DNA of 64,000 nt from Paracentrotus lividus (Eukaryota; Echinodermata; Echinoidea; Camarodonta; Echinidae). The stretch covers positions 7,476,415 to 7,540,414 of the forward strand of contig CALNVZ010000641.1 of the NCBI GenBank assembly GCA_940671915.1. Reading direction: 5' to 3'. The notes beneath the pieces were generated by a model. The model saw nothing but the letters and a program-made list of their open reading frames with translations, made no database searches and had not been told where the DNA came from. This document shows, in pieces, positions 11,593 to 22,856 of this stretch. The number at the start of each line of letters is the position of its first letter. Position 1 is the first letter of the stretch. A program made the position numbers and the translations under genes.

Positions 11593-11999
11593 GTAGACCT
11601 AATAAATTTTTTTTTTCGTTAAATCTTGTTGACATCACTATAAATGCATGGCCATTATATTCCTCTCGGAGCTTCGGGATTGTGAAAACGGTAGCTCCAG
11701 GAAGATGGCGAAATAACATAGGCTTCGGAAGATTTTCAGGATTGGGGGGGCTCAATTTTTCACCAACTATTTTGGGGATTTTTTTTTAATTACCCCCCCC
11801 CCCCCACATACGAGTTTTTGAAAATGCCGAAGTCGATTCTTCTTTAATTTTTTTTTTCCCTTTTTTTTAAAATAAAAAATAAACAAAATAGTATTCCTAC
11901 TTATCAAACTAAGATGATTATTATTTTAAATTCTAAAACAAATCTTCTTAGATCTGTTGAAAACTTTTGATATATCAAACTAAAAACAGTGCGATTTTT
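11263..11999. other. Low-complexity non-coding stretch
   Basis: Contains a C-then-A run near 11553-11586, a G run near 11743-11750, a C run near 11795-11806 and T-rich tracts. It leads into the satellite at 12000. No coding region recognised. Confidence 0.5.
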
Positions 12000-12780
12000 G
12001 TGTGCTAGAACATAAAGAAGATATTTATCTCATCAAACGATGCGAGCGCGAAGCGCGAGCTGATTTTTTTTTATATATCTATAATAATATATTTTTATAA
12101 CAGTGCATTTTAAGCGTTTTTTCCCGCTATGTTTACAAAGAAGATATTTATCTCATGCAACAATGCGAGCGCGAAGCGCGTCCTCAAAATTTTTGATATA
12201 GCAACCTGAAAAGTGTGCATTTTTAGGCGCTTTTTGTGCTATGGTTATAAAGAAGATATTTATTTCATTCGACAATGCGAGCGCGAAGCGCGAGCTGAAA
12301 ATTTTTGATATATGAACCTCAAAAGAGTGCATTTTGAGCGTTTTCGCTATGTTTACAATAAAGATATTTATGTCATTCAACAATGCGAGCGCGAAGCGCG
12401 AGCTCAAAATTTTTGATATATCAATCTGAAAACAGTGCAATTTGAGCGTTTTTTTGCTATGTTTTCAAAAAAGATATTTATTTCATTAAACAATGCGAGC
12501 GCTCAAAATTTTTGATAAAGCAACCTGAAAAGTGTGCATTTTAAGCGCTTTTTGTGCTATGGTTATAAAGAAGATAGTTATCTCATTAAACAATGCGAGC
12601 GCAAAGCGCGAGCTGAAAATTTTAGATATATCAGCCTCAAAACATTGAATTTTGAGCTTTTTTTGTGCTATTTTTACAAAAAAAAAAAAATATTAATCTC
12701 ATTCAACAATGCGAGCGTGAAGCGCGAGCTGAAAATTTTTGATATATCAACCTGAAAAGTGTGCATTCTAAGCGCTTTTG
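12000..12780. repeat. Satellite array with GCGAGCGCGAAGCGCGAGC core, block 1
   Basis: About eight tandem units of roughly 85-115 bases. Each has a core GCGAGCGCGAAGCGCGAGC followed by AAAATTTTTGATATATCAACC, a GTGCATTTTGAGCG segment, and GAAGATATTTATCTCATT. The core is itself an imperfect palindrome. Related blocks lie at 28690-29575, 32755-32960, 36290-36730 and 58290-60560. This block is non-coding; open frames across it are an effect of the repeats. Confidence 0.85.
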
Positions 12781-13480
12781 TTAAAAATAACTTAAAGGCA
12801 TCCCCGTTAACATTTGTAAAAAGAGAACTGATACATGAGCGTTTCAAAAACAAATTGGGAGCAGAGGGGGCTCATGATATCGACCCACCCAAAACCACTC
12901 GGGAAGGGAGGGGGATTATTGTTTGAGCCCCAACCAATATAATAGGGACCCCTTGTCATTCTGAAAAAAAAAAGGTTAAACAGAAAGACATGCGATCCGA
13001 TCCGGCGAGCGAGCAGCATGAGCTAAAAGTTTTACAAGAAAAATTTGAAATATGAACATTTCAAAACAAATTATGAACAGAAGGGGTGGGGGGCTCAATG
13101 GCTGAGCTCCAACCTAGATAGTAGTTCCTATGTTCCTATTAAAAGAAAAACAACTAAAACTATGATGTGCGAGCGCGCAGCGCGAGCTAAAAATTTTGTC
13201 AATAGAGACTTTTCATTTTAAAAATTTGGTGGGGAGCCCAATGATATCCTTAGTAAGATTATGGAAGGGGCTTGACGATGTCTGAGTCCCCTCCACACAC
13301 ACAAAAAAAAGACAACAAAACAATAATGATACAAATCTTGGGGTCAAGGGCGATCGCCGAAACTGTACAGCATAAAAAATATTGGGGGGGCTCAACGATA
13401 TCTGAGCCCCCCCCCAATATTTTTTTTGGGGGGGCTGCGCCCCCCCAAGCCCCCCCGGTTCCGAAGCCCATGAATAAACA
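12781..13480. repeat. Degenerate satellite units with G/C runs
   Basis: Three or four further units carry GCGAGC-type cores (near 13003 and 13168) alternating with a G-rich segment GGGGGGCTCAATGATATC. It ends in a block of alternating G and C runs at 13384-13459. These resemble the GC-rich ends of the satellite-bearing elements at 36080 and 58103, but I cannot find paired ends or a target duplication here. Confidence 0.5.
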
Positions 13481-13800
13481 CGGAGGCATCATTGTCTCAA
13501 ACACGAAGCTATACGATGACACAACGATTAATGCAAATTACAGGATGCCCGCGCGCTGTAGCCAGGCGGTGCAGGGCGATGAATGCATCCAACATCTGAG
13601 ATTTCCAACATGAATTCCCCCGTCTTTCAGGGAGATCCGTGTTACTATCGCACAAATCCGCGTTAGGACCCTATTCATAACATGTTACAGAAGTATTTAT
13701 GTTGCGTTTAAAAACTGTTTTCATTGTTCGCTGTTATTTGAAGCTCCTTGTTTGAACTGAATCGCCATCTAAATCGACGATGTATCATGAATATGTCACT

Positions 13801-14768
13801 TCAAGCATTTTCCCGGAGGCGCAGGATAACTCTTAGTTCACTTGACGGTTCCGGTATTTCTCTAAAGCGACATTTGATGATGCTTTTGAAAGTCTGTCTG
13901 TAAACAGGATGCCTAAAGGCGTAGATGAACGGATTGACAATGGAGTTACTGTAAAGTATGACACAAGAGCAGATCCAAAGAATAGTGTTTTGTATGACAA
14001 CTTGGCATAGAGTACTTAACCAGAAGGTTACGAAGTAGACGAAAACGACGATGGCCAGAGTTTTGGTACCTTTGACATCTCGTCCCCCGGCTGGTGCGAC
14101 CTGGCGACGCTTCTTGATGATGACCCATGCAATGCTGGCATAGGCTCCTAAGATAATCACGGTGTAGAGGATCGCAGGCACCCATATCATGATAATATCT
14201 ACTATATGAAGTGATAGGTAGTATTCGCCTTCGGATACGTCCTTCAGGTAACAAATCATCAATGTGTCCGAGTAACCATAGCTGATGATACCAGTAATCG
14301 CGGATACGATGGAGACAAGACATGGGTGAATCCAACTCAGGGCGATCATGAGGAACATATTTCTTTGACTATACACTCGACTGTATGTCATAGCGGATTG
14401 CGTGATTTTGAACCACCTATTCACAGCAATGAGCATCAAATTATTCATACTTGCTATTAAAGTAATCTCCGTGATTACTCCTGTCAGTGAACAAAATAAC
14501 CCAAATGATGCGCCTTTCTGACCGAAAAGTGACATAGACTGAACCGGTAAGAAAGTGACTAGAAAAAGATCCGTTGCAGCTAGGCTGACGACGAAGGCAT
14601 CAGTTTTTGTCCGGAGTTTTTTTTACAGAAAATGACGGATAAATCCACGAGACTGTTTCCGAATAGGCCTATTGGTGTCATCAGTGCAATGATACACGCC
14701 GGTGTTATGGACACCCACAGTTCAGCTTTTGTGACGTTTGTGCCATTAACTTCAAGAGATGCCGCCAT
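13801..14768 (-). CDS. Class A GPCR, melatonin-receptor-like orphan, with a frameshift
   Basis: An intronless seven-helix receptor, about 322 residues if the frame is continuous. I chose the ATG at 14768 because its context (GTCATGG) is strong and N-glycosylation sites (N8, N11) follow before helix 1; an upstream ATG at 14870 would add 34 residues. Helix 1 has GLFGNSLV. Helix 2 follows as FVVSLAATDLFLV. Helix 3 ends in NRWFKI in place of DRY, as in melatonin-type and related invertebrate orphan receptors. A Cys at the top of helix 3 can pair with the Cys in MICYLK of loop 2. Helix 6 reads FVTFWLS and lacks the usual proline. Helix 7 has NSIVNPFIYAF. The frame breaks by one base at the eight-T run 14617-14624 between helices 1 and 2: a ninth base would restore it. 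It is either a sequencing or assembly error or a young pseudogene, since the rest is intact. The ligand is unknown. Confidence 0.85.
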
Positions 14769-14870
14769 GACACTGGTAGTTGTATATGTAGAAATAGTAG
14801 CAGTAGTAGTACATGTAGAATAGACCTGTTCGCAAAATAATGACAATTCATTATGAAATGCATGCGGCAT

Positions 14871-15370
14871 TCATGGAAAAAGATGTCATCCGTTGGATTT
14901 GAGATACAATTGTATTTTAGTGCACGTAATCTCCAAAGCATGATTGGTCAGTATTGTGACTTGTTTAGCATTTCTGTTCCCTGCTGTCCTAGCAACATTT
15001 AAAAAAAAATAATAAACGTAATATTTAATATTTCTAATAATTTAATATTTAATATTGGCAAGATTTAAAACACGGAGTGATTGTGATTACATCTCAATAG
15101 TTGAATGCCTGGGGCTCAAGGACCAATATCAATAATTGCGTTTTCCACCTCGTTGCATGGTTTCAATTTCCTGTCATTATCCGTTCATGTTGAAATATAA
15201 AATACATTTTCTGTCTTTTATGGACATCTGAACAGCTGAGCATACCACATTAATTGGTCTAACTAGCACTCTCCCTCCAAGTTGGCTGGCATCTTCGTTA
15301 TAATCTTCATTGGTAGAAGATCGTAATATGACTGGATAATAAGAAGGAAGAAAGACTTGTAGGCCTATTT
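14871..15370. other. Upstream region of the GPCR, no element recognised
   Basis: AT-rich, with an ATTTAATATTT-type simple stretch near 15018-15056. It presumably holds the receptor's promoter, but I see no TATA or initiator motif that I can defend. Confidence 0.35.
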
Positions 15371-15655
15371 GTAGAAGTGTCATAGTCTAGTGGTCATATC
15401 ACTGGACTGAGAAAGCAAGGACCGTGGGTTCATTCCCCGGTATGACACTTACGTCCTAGGGCATGGGCGTTTTGTCTACAATGCTCCTCCCCACCCAGGT
15501 GTAAATGGGTACCCGATATGCTTGAGCGCTACATACTTGGCCGCTCAGCTATGACCGGGGTAATAATGTGTTCAAAACATTCTTTGTAAAGCGCCATGAG
15601 CGTCATGCATGACGGACCTAAGCGCTATATAATAAGCCACCATTATTTTTATACT
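15371..15655 (+). mobile_element. tRNA-derived SINE
   Basis: The head has box A TAGTCTAGTGG and a box B-like GGGTTCATTCCC. The body follows with TGGGTACCCG and GGCCGCTCAGC segments. The 3' end reads AAGCGCTATATAATAAG and then a CCATTATTTTT tail. This organisation (tRNA-like pol III promoter, core, LINE-like tail with a simple-repeat end) is that of a SINE. From memory, the GCGCTATATAA tail is common in sea-urchin SINEs. Confidence 0.75.
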
Positions 15656-16516
15656 GGATGTTTGTTCTTACGTTCGAATGAAACCTTCAACGAAGTCAGT
15701 AACATAATTTTATATTGAAAACTATAACATAATTTTGTATATAAATTTACATGTACCTTTATATATTTTCAACACAACTGCACACCACACACAACCTAAC
15801 CCACCCCAAATAAAAAAAAATATATAGGGCCTATGGTCCTTTAACGAAAGTTTTATACGTATAGAAAACTTATATCCTCAATATCATTATGGCACCAAAA
15901 AGTCTATTAAAAAAAATAATTCCTGCTTGAGTGAGCACTGCCAAATTTTGTAAAGGGCACAAAATAAGGCTGGACAAGAATTCAGCAGAAATTGAAGGTT
16001 CAGCTAGTATGAGCTTTCTAGACATATAAACATTTTCTCCAACAACCATATAATTATTTGGCAGTCATTTCAATAGTATATATTTTTATGGGACACACTG
16101 TCATGGCGACATCGACTCAAGCCTCGTGCTTAAAGACATTCTCGCCTCCTTTCACACGATTTATATTATAAGATAACTTGCATTATGTATTTCGAAAAGG
16201 AAAATGATAAATGTTACTTGAAATGTAATGAAATGAAACACGGTATAAGAATTGACTATTATGATTAATACTGTTGTCGTGTCTATTTTGATTTCCAGTC
16301 TTCACGTCACGCAACAACTTTTCATGTCACTTGTAAAGTTAAAGAAGAAAAACCAGCAAAAAATAATAATAATTAATGTGACATGCAAAGGATGAGAAGG
16401 AAATGAGAGATGTTAGAACTCCTCTCCGATAATCAATCATTAAAAAAACATATAGTATTGAAATATTATATTTGAAAGAGATTCATAAATCACTTAGTTA
16501 TGCTTTCTTCTTGGTA

Positions 16517-16568
<52 letters not shown>

Positions 16569-16755
16569 AAAATCAATTTTAAAGGTCATTAATACACAGT
16601 CTCGCATAAACGTTATTCAAATGTTTTGCACAATGGATAATATAGGTTTCCTCGACCATTTTCATCGTCCATGCAATTAATTACAAGTCATGCGCGCATC
16701 ATCCCTGCTGGAAAGAACACAGTGTCCCACAGTCTGTTCACAGTCTGTTTAAAGT
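15656..16755. other. Non-coding stretch with a 48-base A run
   Basis: AT-rich, without a supported gene. An uninterrupted A run occupies 16519-16566. The last 100 bases begin to show CACAGTGT-like words that lead into the next minisatellite. Confidence 0.5.
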
Positions 16756-17700
16756 GTGTTCACATGGTCGTCTCTGTGGACAAAGTGTGTTCAAAGTGTG
16801 CCCACCTCCACAGTTTTGATTACCATAGAGTGCTTATATAGTAATTCTCGATTTCATAGCGTGCATTTACTCGATCATAGTGTGAAGCTAATTCCACAGT
16901 GTGGCAACCATGTGACAAATATTCCACAGTACGTACAATAGAATTCCACAGTGTTGTAATTCCGTGGATATTTATTCTACAGTGTGACGATAGAATTTCA
17001 CATCGTCATCACACTGTGGAGTATATTTCACAGTGTGAACAACAAAATTTCACAGTTGACCACACTGTGGAAATAATTCACAATGTGAACATCAGATATT
17101 CAGTATGACGATAGAATTTCTCATTGTAGTCACACTGTGAAAAAATGAACAGTGTGAGCAACAGAGTCTTGCAATAACCACACTGTGGGAAATAATTCAC
17201 CGTGTGAACATCGTAATATCACAATTTGACAATAGCCCAGATAGCAAGTTACGTTGGGCTAACGTCGGCATGGTCGTGGCTATTACGTTGGGCCAACGTT
17301 GTTCTTGCCGTTGGGCCAACGTTGACACAACGTTGCACGTTGCGGCGACCATATGCCGACGTTGGATCAACGTTAAGTTGTATACAAAAGTGCGACGTCC
17401 CACGCACTCAAAATGCGAATGTTGATCCCACATTGGTTCGATGTTGGCTGAGCGACCGCCACACGTGCAACGTTGTGCCAAGGTTAACCCAGCGGCAAGA
17501 ATAACGTTTGCCCAACGTAATAGCCACGACCATTTTCGACGTTGGCCCAACGTAAATTTGCTATCTGAGAATTTAACACGAAGTGTGGCCATCCTATGGA
17601 AAACGTTGGCACTGTAAAAACAAACTGCAAATATATTCACACTGTGAATCCTGATTTTTTTTTTCCGTGTGGAAAATCATCACCAAATACAGTGTGAATT
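16756..17700. repeat. CACAGTGTG minisatellite
   Basis: The near-palindromic word CACAGTGTG or CACACTGTG occurs more than twenty times at irregular spacing of about 20-45 bases, usually within ATTCCACAGTGTG or ATTTCACAGTGTGAAC. It is interrupted by a different element at 17238-17567 and resumes after it. Open frames across it carry no protein signature. Confidence 0.75.
17238..17567. mobile_element. 330-base palindromic element nested in the minisatellite
   Basis: The termini are inverted, CAGATAGCAA against TTGCTATCTG. The interior is packed with the palindrome ACGTTGGGCCAACGT and half-sites of it. The minisatellite words are missing inside and resume outside. The architecture parallels the 20772-22102 element, which starts CCCTGATAGC and is full of GACGTC half-sites, suggesting related families. 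Confidence 0.75.
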
Positions 17701-17724
17701 CTTACTTTCACAAGACCCTCAATA

Positions 17725-18185
17725 TGTGAATAATATGCTGATGATATTCAACTATATGATGCCTTTGATTCTCTTCCACCAGCAAGTACGCAAAAAGTGA
17801 TACAACGAATTTCTTCATGTATTGCTGAGATTAAAAAGTGGATGACTTCCAACTTTCTCAAATTAAACGTTTCTAAAAACTGTATTCACTTTACTATGTC
17901 GAACAAACCAATTATTTCCCCCAATTAAGAATCTTGGCATATGTATTGACTCGAGCTTCACACTCTCATCTCATGTCAGTAATACTGTACGTACCTGTAA
18001 TTTCCATCTCAATAACCTGTGGCGAATTAGAAGATTCATCAACAGATCAATGAAAAAAACTTGCCGTCATGCAGTTAGGGCACATATACTTTCTCAACTT
18101 GACAACTGCAACAGTTTCTTCTCAGTTCTTTGTGTTGAAGATCAGAAAAGCTTCAGAGTATTCAGAATCGTGCTGCACGCTTAGT

Positions 18186-18250
<65 letters not shown>

Positions 18251-18590
18251 TTGGTCGCAGAGAACATACCTCTCCTTTGATTAGCATGATTAGGGAATTA
18301 ATTGGCTCACTTTTTCTCAACGTGTCATGTTCAAACTTTATCTCTACATTTACAAATTGGTTAAAGAATTCTTATCTTGCAAACACAATTGCTCATTACA
18401 CATCTGCTCGTAATCTGCGTTCCATGAACAACACCACCAAACTTGTTATACCTAGAACAAACCTAACCATAGCAGAAAAGCGTTTTAGTATATAGCCGGA
18501 TCTAGAATTTGGAATAGACTCCCTTCTACCATCCGAACAATACCGACCATATTATCTTTCAAACGACAGCTCAAGTCATATCTCTTCTTC
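17725..18590 (+). pseudogene. CR1/L2-type LINE reverse-transcriptase relic
   Basis: The plus strand reads [14 protein letters not shown] (the catalytic YADD box), then [19 protein letters not shown], then after frameshifts LGICIDSSFTLSSHV, AVRAHILSQLDNCNS, HYTSARNLRSMN and LVIPRTNLTIAEKRFS. These are the palm-to-thumb and C-terminal blocks of CR1/L2-like reverse transcriptases. A 63-base T run (18187-18249) interrupts it. Several frameshifts and stops make it a relic. It ends in a TTC microsatellite at 18583-18629. Confidence 0.85.
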
Positions 18591-18629
18591 TTCTTCTTCT
18601 TCTTCTTCTTCTTCTTCTTCTTCTTCTTC

Positions 18630-18989
18630 CAGTGATACAGTCCTCTGCTGGTGTATTATCTCTTTCCAAATACCTAGTATATTTTGTTCTACTATCTATG
18701 TCTTCAGTATGTATTGTTTTAATAATTGTTGTTATCACTATTTGGTTTGACTGGCTCACCCATCTGGGGCCTGATGGCCTCAAGTGCAATGAGCTTCTGT
18801 GAATAATGTGGCGACTGGGCCTGTCCCTTATATTGTAGGTGAACGGAGCAGCAACCAAGAGGCCAGCAAGCCTCATTCCATTTAAGATGGAGACAGAAAA
18901 AAAGAAGATAAATAACATTTATTATGGTGCAGCTGAGAATACAAATAGGAGTTGCAATTAAATGCAATTTAATGTACACAATTTATTGT

Positions 18990-19026
<37 letters not shown>

Positions 19027-19168
19027 TAAAATGAAGATTTTACATTTATATTCTATGTCTGTGTATAAATTGTAAGCGCTGTGATACTTCTGTGTATACG
19101 ATATATAAATAGCCGTTGTTATTATTATTAATATGGAAAATGTCAGTCTCCAGTTATACTCATTGGGG
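18630..19168. other. Probable LINE 3' untranslated remnant and T run
   Basis: Directly follows the reverse-transcriptase relic and may be its 3' untranslated part; includes GGGGCCTGATGGCCTCA near 18768. A 32-base T run lies at 18994-19025. It ends at the TA flank of element copy C. Confidence 0.4.
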
Positions 19169-19170
19169 TA

Positions 19171-22100
19171 CACTGACAACCTAACCTCGTCCGTCAATGG
19201 ACGGACTAGCTTTAAAGCTAGTTGGTCAAGACGGACTCGTTTTAAAGATAGTCCGTAATGTTAGTCCGTCAAGACGGACTAACATACAACTGAATCTCTG
19301 TATCTCAACTTGACGGACGAGCTTTAAAGCTAGTCCGTCAAGCTTGATGCTCGTCAGTCGTCTTGACTGACTAGGTCAATAAAAATAGGTAGGTGAATTG
19401 AGTTCACCTATTAGAATGACCGACTAGCTTTTGATACACATAGATGCAATGTCATTTCAATACACCTTCTCTATTTATTCTGTTTCCGAGCATAATCAGG
19501 TGGATACATTCTCAAACCAGGAAATTCCTGCTCAAACAAAGGTTGTTTTGGCTTGGCAATTTTCAATCTTCAATTACATGCTAATTGAATACCCTGTTAC
19601 TAGAGAACCCAAGAACGCGATCTATTCTTACAGATTGCTGATGAATGCCCGGCTTAGCAACAGTAGTGGATAGAAAGTGGATAGGAGTACAATCGACATT
19701 CTCAAACAACGGTTGTTTTGACTCGACAATCTGAAATCTTACGTAATGCGGCGGTCACAACTCGCCGTACCTTCAACGTGCAACTCCCTACGATGGATTT
19801 CGTAGAAAAATCGTGCAGCGCAGGTACCTCGGAAGGCACGTTGCATGTACGACGTGCAGGAAGTTTTTCCAATACCCTTACTACAGAAACACAGGAATTG
19901 CAGAAATTGACCAACGACCTGTGCATTCATTGTACATGCAACGCAGGCTACGTTGATGGCACGTGCCCCGTAGCCTACGACGAGTTGTGACCGCCGCATT
20001 AGTTACATAACATCAATCACTACAAATATGCAATTCACAAGTTAGGTTCAAAATATTGTCCATTCATTAATTGCAGGCTAATGAAAACCTCGTTACTATA
20101 GAACCCAAGAACCGTCTATTATTACAGATTGCTGGTGAATGCCCGGCTTAGCAACAGCAATGAATAGAAGGTCGACAATCGATTATATTACAGGCTATTG
20201 AATACCTCGTTACTATAGAACCCAATAACCGTCTATTATTACAGATTGCTGGTGAATGCCCGGCTTAGCAACAGCAGTGAATAGAAGGTGGACAATCGAC
20301 ATGCGGATTGCGAAAAGGACTTTACTATTAGTTGCATTATCTGTCTGCAAATTCCGTTTAATGAGCAAACGTACAGACGCAGTCTCGATACACACCCCGT
20401 AAAGCTTAAGATTTATAATGGCGATCTCCTTCGTGTGTGACATGATTGTGTGAGTACTATTTTTGAATTTCTTATGTTTCAGTTCACAGATAGCGTTATT
20501 TTTCACATAGATTAATGCTATAATCACCAACGCGAAAAATTATGTCTTGCTAAATCAATTATAAAATTTGTGAATTTTACAGCGATAACAACAATCACAT
20601 TAAATTATGAAAATTAAATTTTTTATTCTAATAATAAATATAGGTGCCACTTTTCTTTTAGATTTCTTGTATCTGAAAGAAAAGAATATTGGATTAGAGG
20701 CACGGCTTTGGGATTTCTGAAGTGGCTCTGAAGAAGGATAAGCTTATAGGCAGAAATTGCAAAAACAGGTACCCTGATAGCAGACTGACGTCTTAAAGAC
20801 GTCTTAAACTGGTCAAAACTGGTCAACTCGTCATACCGTCGTAAACACGACATCTTTACGATGTCTTAACGACGTCTTCCAAACGATTAATAGAATCTGA
20901 TATTTAAATACTTTACATTTTTCTATGCGGTGTGATTATGTCTTCTTGGTAATGACTTTCAAAGACGTTAATTTTCTATTTTTGGAGCAAAAAATTATGA
21001 CAGTAATATGACGTCTTTATGATGTCTTTACGACGTCTATAAGACCGCTTTTCTTGCCATTTTTTGACCAAAATACGACATCTTTAAGACGTCTTTAAAA
21101 CGTCTATAAGCAATTTTTGATGTCTTTAGACGTCTGTAAGACCACTTTTCTTGTCATTTTTTGACCAAAATACGACATCTTTAAGACGTCTTTTAAAACG
21201 TCTATAAGACAACTTTTTTGTCTATTTTTCTACCCAAATATGATATCTTTAAGACGTCTTTACGACGTTTATAAGATCACTTTCCTTGTCATTTTTGACC
21301 AAAATACGACATCTTTAAGACGTCTTTAAAACGTCTATAAGACAACTTTTTGATGTCTTTACGACGTCTATAGGACCACTTTTCTTGTCATTTTTTGACC
21401 AAAATACATCTTAAGACGTCTTTAAAACGTCTATAAGACAACTTTTTGCTTTCATTTGGACCAAAATACAATGTTTCTGTTGGTCATGAATATTCATAAG
21501 CAGTATTCTGAGATTTGAAAAAAGGGGGAAATGAATAGAAATATACAATTTTAAGCCATGTAACCGGCATTCGGCTTATTGACATAATCAAAATTGTTTT
21601 AAATTATTATCATTTTATGTTAAACACAATTTCAAGGTGCTTCATAATGACAATTCTCATATTTCATTACAAAATTGAATTTTAATAATAAGTAACTGTC
21701 TTTCTTCAAACATTTGTCTGTAGCACTTTATATAGCAGGACCGGACAAACTGCCAGTGTAATAGGGCCTTTGTGTAGGACAGCATAGGTTAGGATAGGAT
21801 AGGATAGGATAGGACTCAGTATTAATGTCAACATCCCTGATAGCACAGTGACGTCTTAAAGACGTCAGAAAAAAAAAATTATGACGTAAATTTGCACCCG
21901 CGTTTGACGTCTTAAAGACGTCGTATTTTTACGTCATAAAGATGTCTTTTTTTAGACGTAATAATGACGTAAAAATACGATGTCTTTAAGACGTCAAACG
22001 TGGGTGCAAATTTACGTCATAAAGATGTCTTTTCCTGACGTCTTTAAGACGTCTGACGTGATGTCTTTAAGACGTCTTTAAGACGTCACTCTGCTATCAG

Positions 22101-22854
22101 GGTAGGCCCTCGTCAACAAAAAGTAATGATGATGCAAGTCATTGGCGGCGACCCCTGGGCCCCTGCCTCCATTAGTTGATAATTGCCATAAAGATAATGT
22201 TAACTGATTTTAACCCCTGTATTTATTCCTGTCTTCTGACTTACATCATCATAATAATTATTTTTTTTGCTCGAATTCTTGTGACAAATACATGTTTTTT
22301 AATCGTTATCTTTAAAATGTCTTCTAATATTTCAGATTTGACGTCTCTGACAAGCTTGTGAAGCCATATTAAGCTAGCCGTCATGCTAGTCGGTCAAGAC
22401 AGAAGCAAGAACATCGCGACGGACTAGCTTTTATACCATGACCGACTAGCTGTAAAGCCAGTCCTGCTCAAAAGCTCGTCAGTCTGGGCATCACTACGAC
22501 TAGCTTTTATGCTAGTCCGTCAAACTAGTCGGTCACGACGGACTAGCTTTAAAATTAGTCTGTCGTAACCGACTAGCTTTAAAGCTAGTCTGTCATGACC
22601 GACTAGCTGTCTGGAAAGCTAGTCCGTCGTGACCGACTAGCATCACAACTAGTCCGTCTTGACGGACTAACTTGACGGACTAGCCATCAAGCTAGTCCGT
22701 AGAGACGGACGGGCTTTAAAGCTAGTCCGTAATAAAAGGGTTGTGTTGAAGGAAAGCTAGTCCGTCGTGACCGACTAGCTTTAAAGTTAGTCAGTCTGGT
22801 CATCACTACGACTAGCTTTAAAGCTAGTCAGTCTACCCGTTTAGGTTTTCAGTG
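19171..22854 (-). mobile_element. TIR DNA element, GACTAG-palindrome family, copy C
   Basis: Reverse orientation relative to copies A and B. The left end is CACTGACAACCTAACC, the right end CGTTTAGGTTTTCAGTG, with TA at 19169-19170 and 22855-22856. GACTAGCTTTAAAGC palindromes fill 19190-19430 and 22370-22840. The segment GAATGCCCGGCTTAGCAACAG occurs three times (near 19645, 20135 and 20255), so the copy has internal duplications. A 1331-base palindromic element (20772-22102) is inserted in it. No transposase is visible. Confidence 0.75.
20772..22102. mobile_element. Element with CCCTGATAGC ends and GACGTC arrays, nested in copy C
   Basis: Starts CCCTGATAGC and ends GCTATCAGGG, with TA on both sides. 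The first 700 bases hold about ten irregular units of the type AAAATACGACATCTTTAAGACG followed by a TTTAAAACGTCTATAAG segment. The last 270 bases (from about 21834, which again starts CCCTGATAGC) form a near-perfect palindrome of GACGTCTTAAAGACGTC modules. Copy B shows the empty site near 3085 (reverse strand), where AAAAGCAGG is followed by TAGGCC. A pentanucleotide microsatellite (AGGAT) lies at 21789-21815. Confidence 0.85.
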
Positions 22855-22856
22855 TA

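Noticed and set aside
13259-13613. Open frames rich in Pro/Gly on both strands
   Set aside because: They are produced by G and C runs at the end of a satellite block.
13946-14335. A 129-codon open frame on the minus strand
   Set aside because: It is in a shifted frame inside the GPCR coding sequence, with no motif.
17197-17640. A 147-codon open frame (minus) with Ala/Gln/Arg repeats
   Set aside because: It lies across the palindromic element and minisatellite. The peptide repeats come from the ACGTTGGGCC words.
19718-19999. Open frames on both strands near 19.7-20.0 kb with Cys and Arg residues
   Set aside because: This is a palindromic insertion: CGGCGGTCACAACTCG near 19748 is matched by its complement near 19980, inside element copy C. 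There is no domain match.
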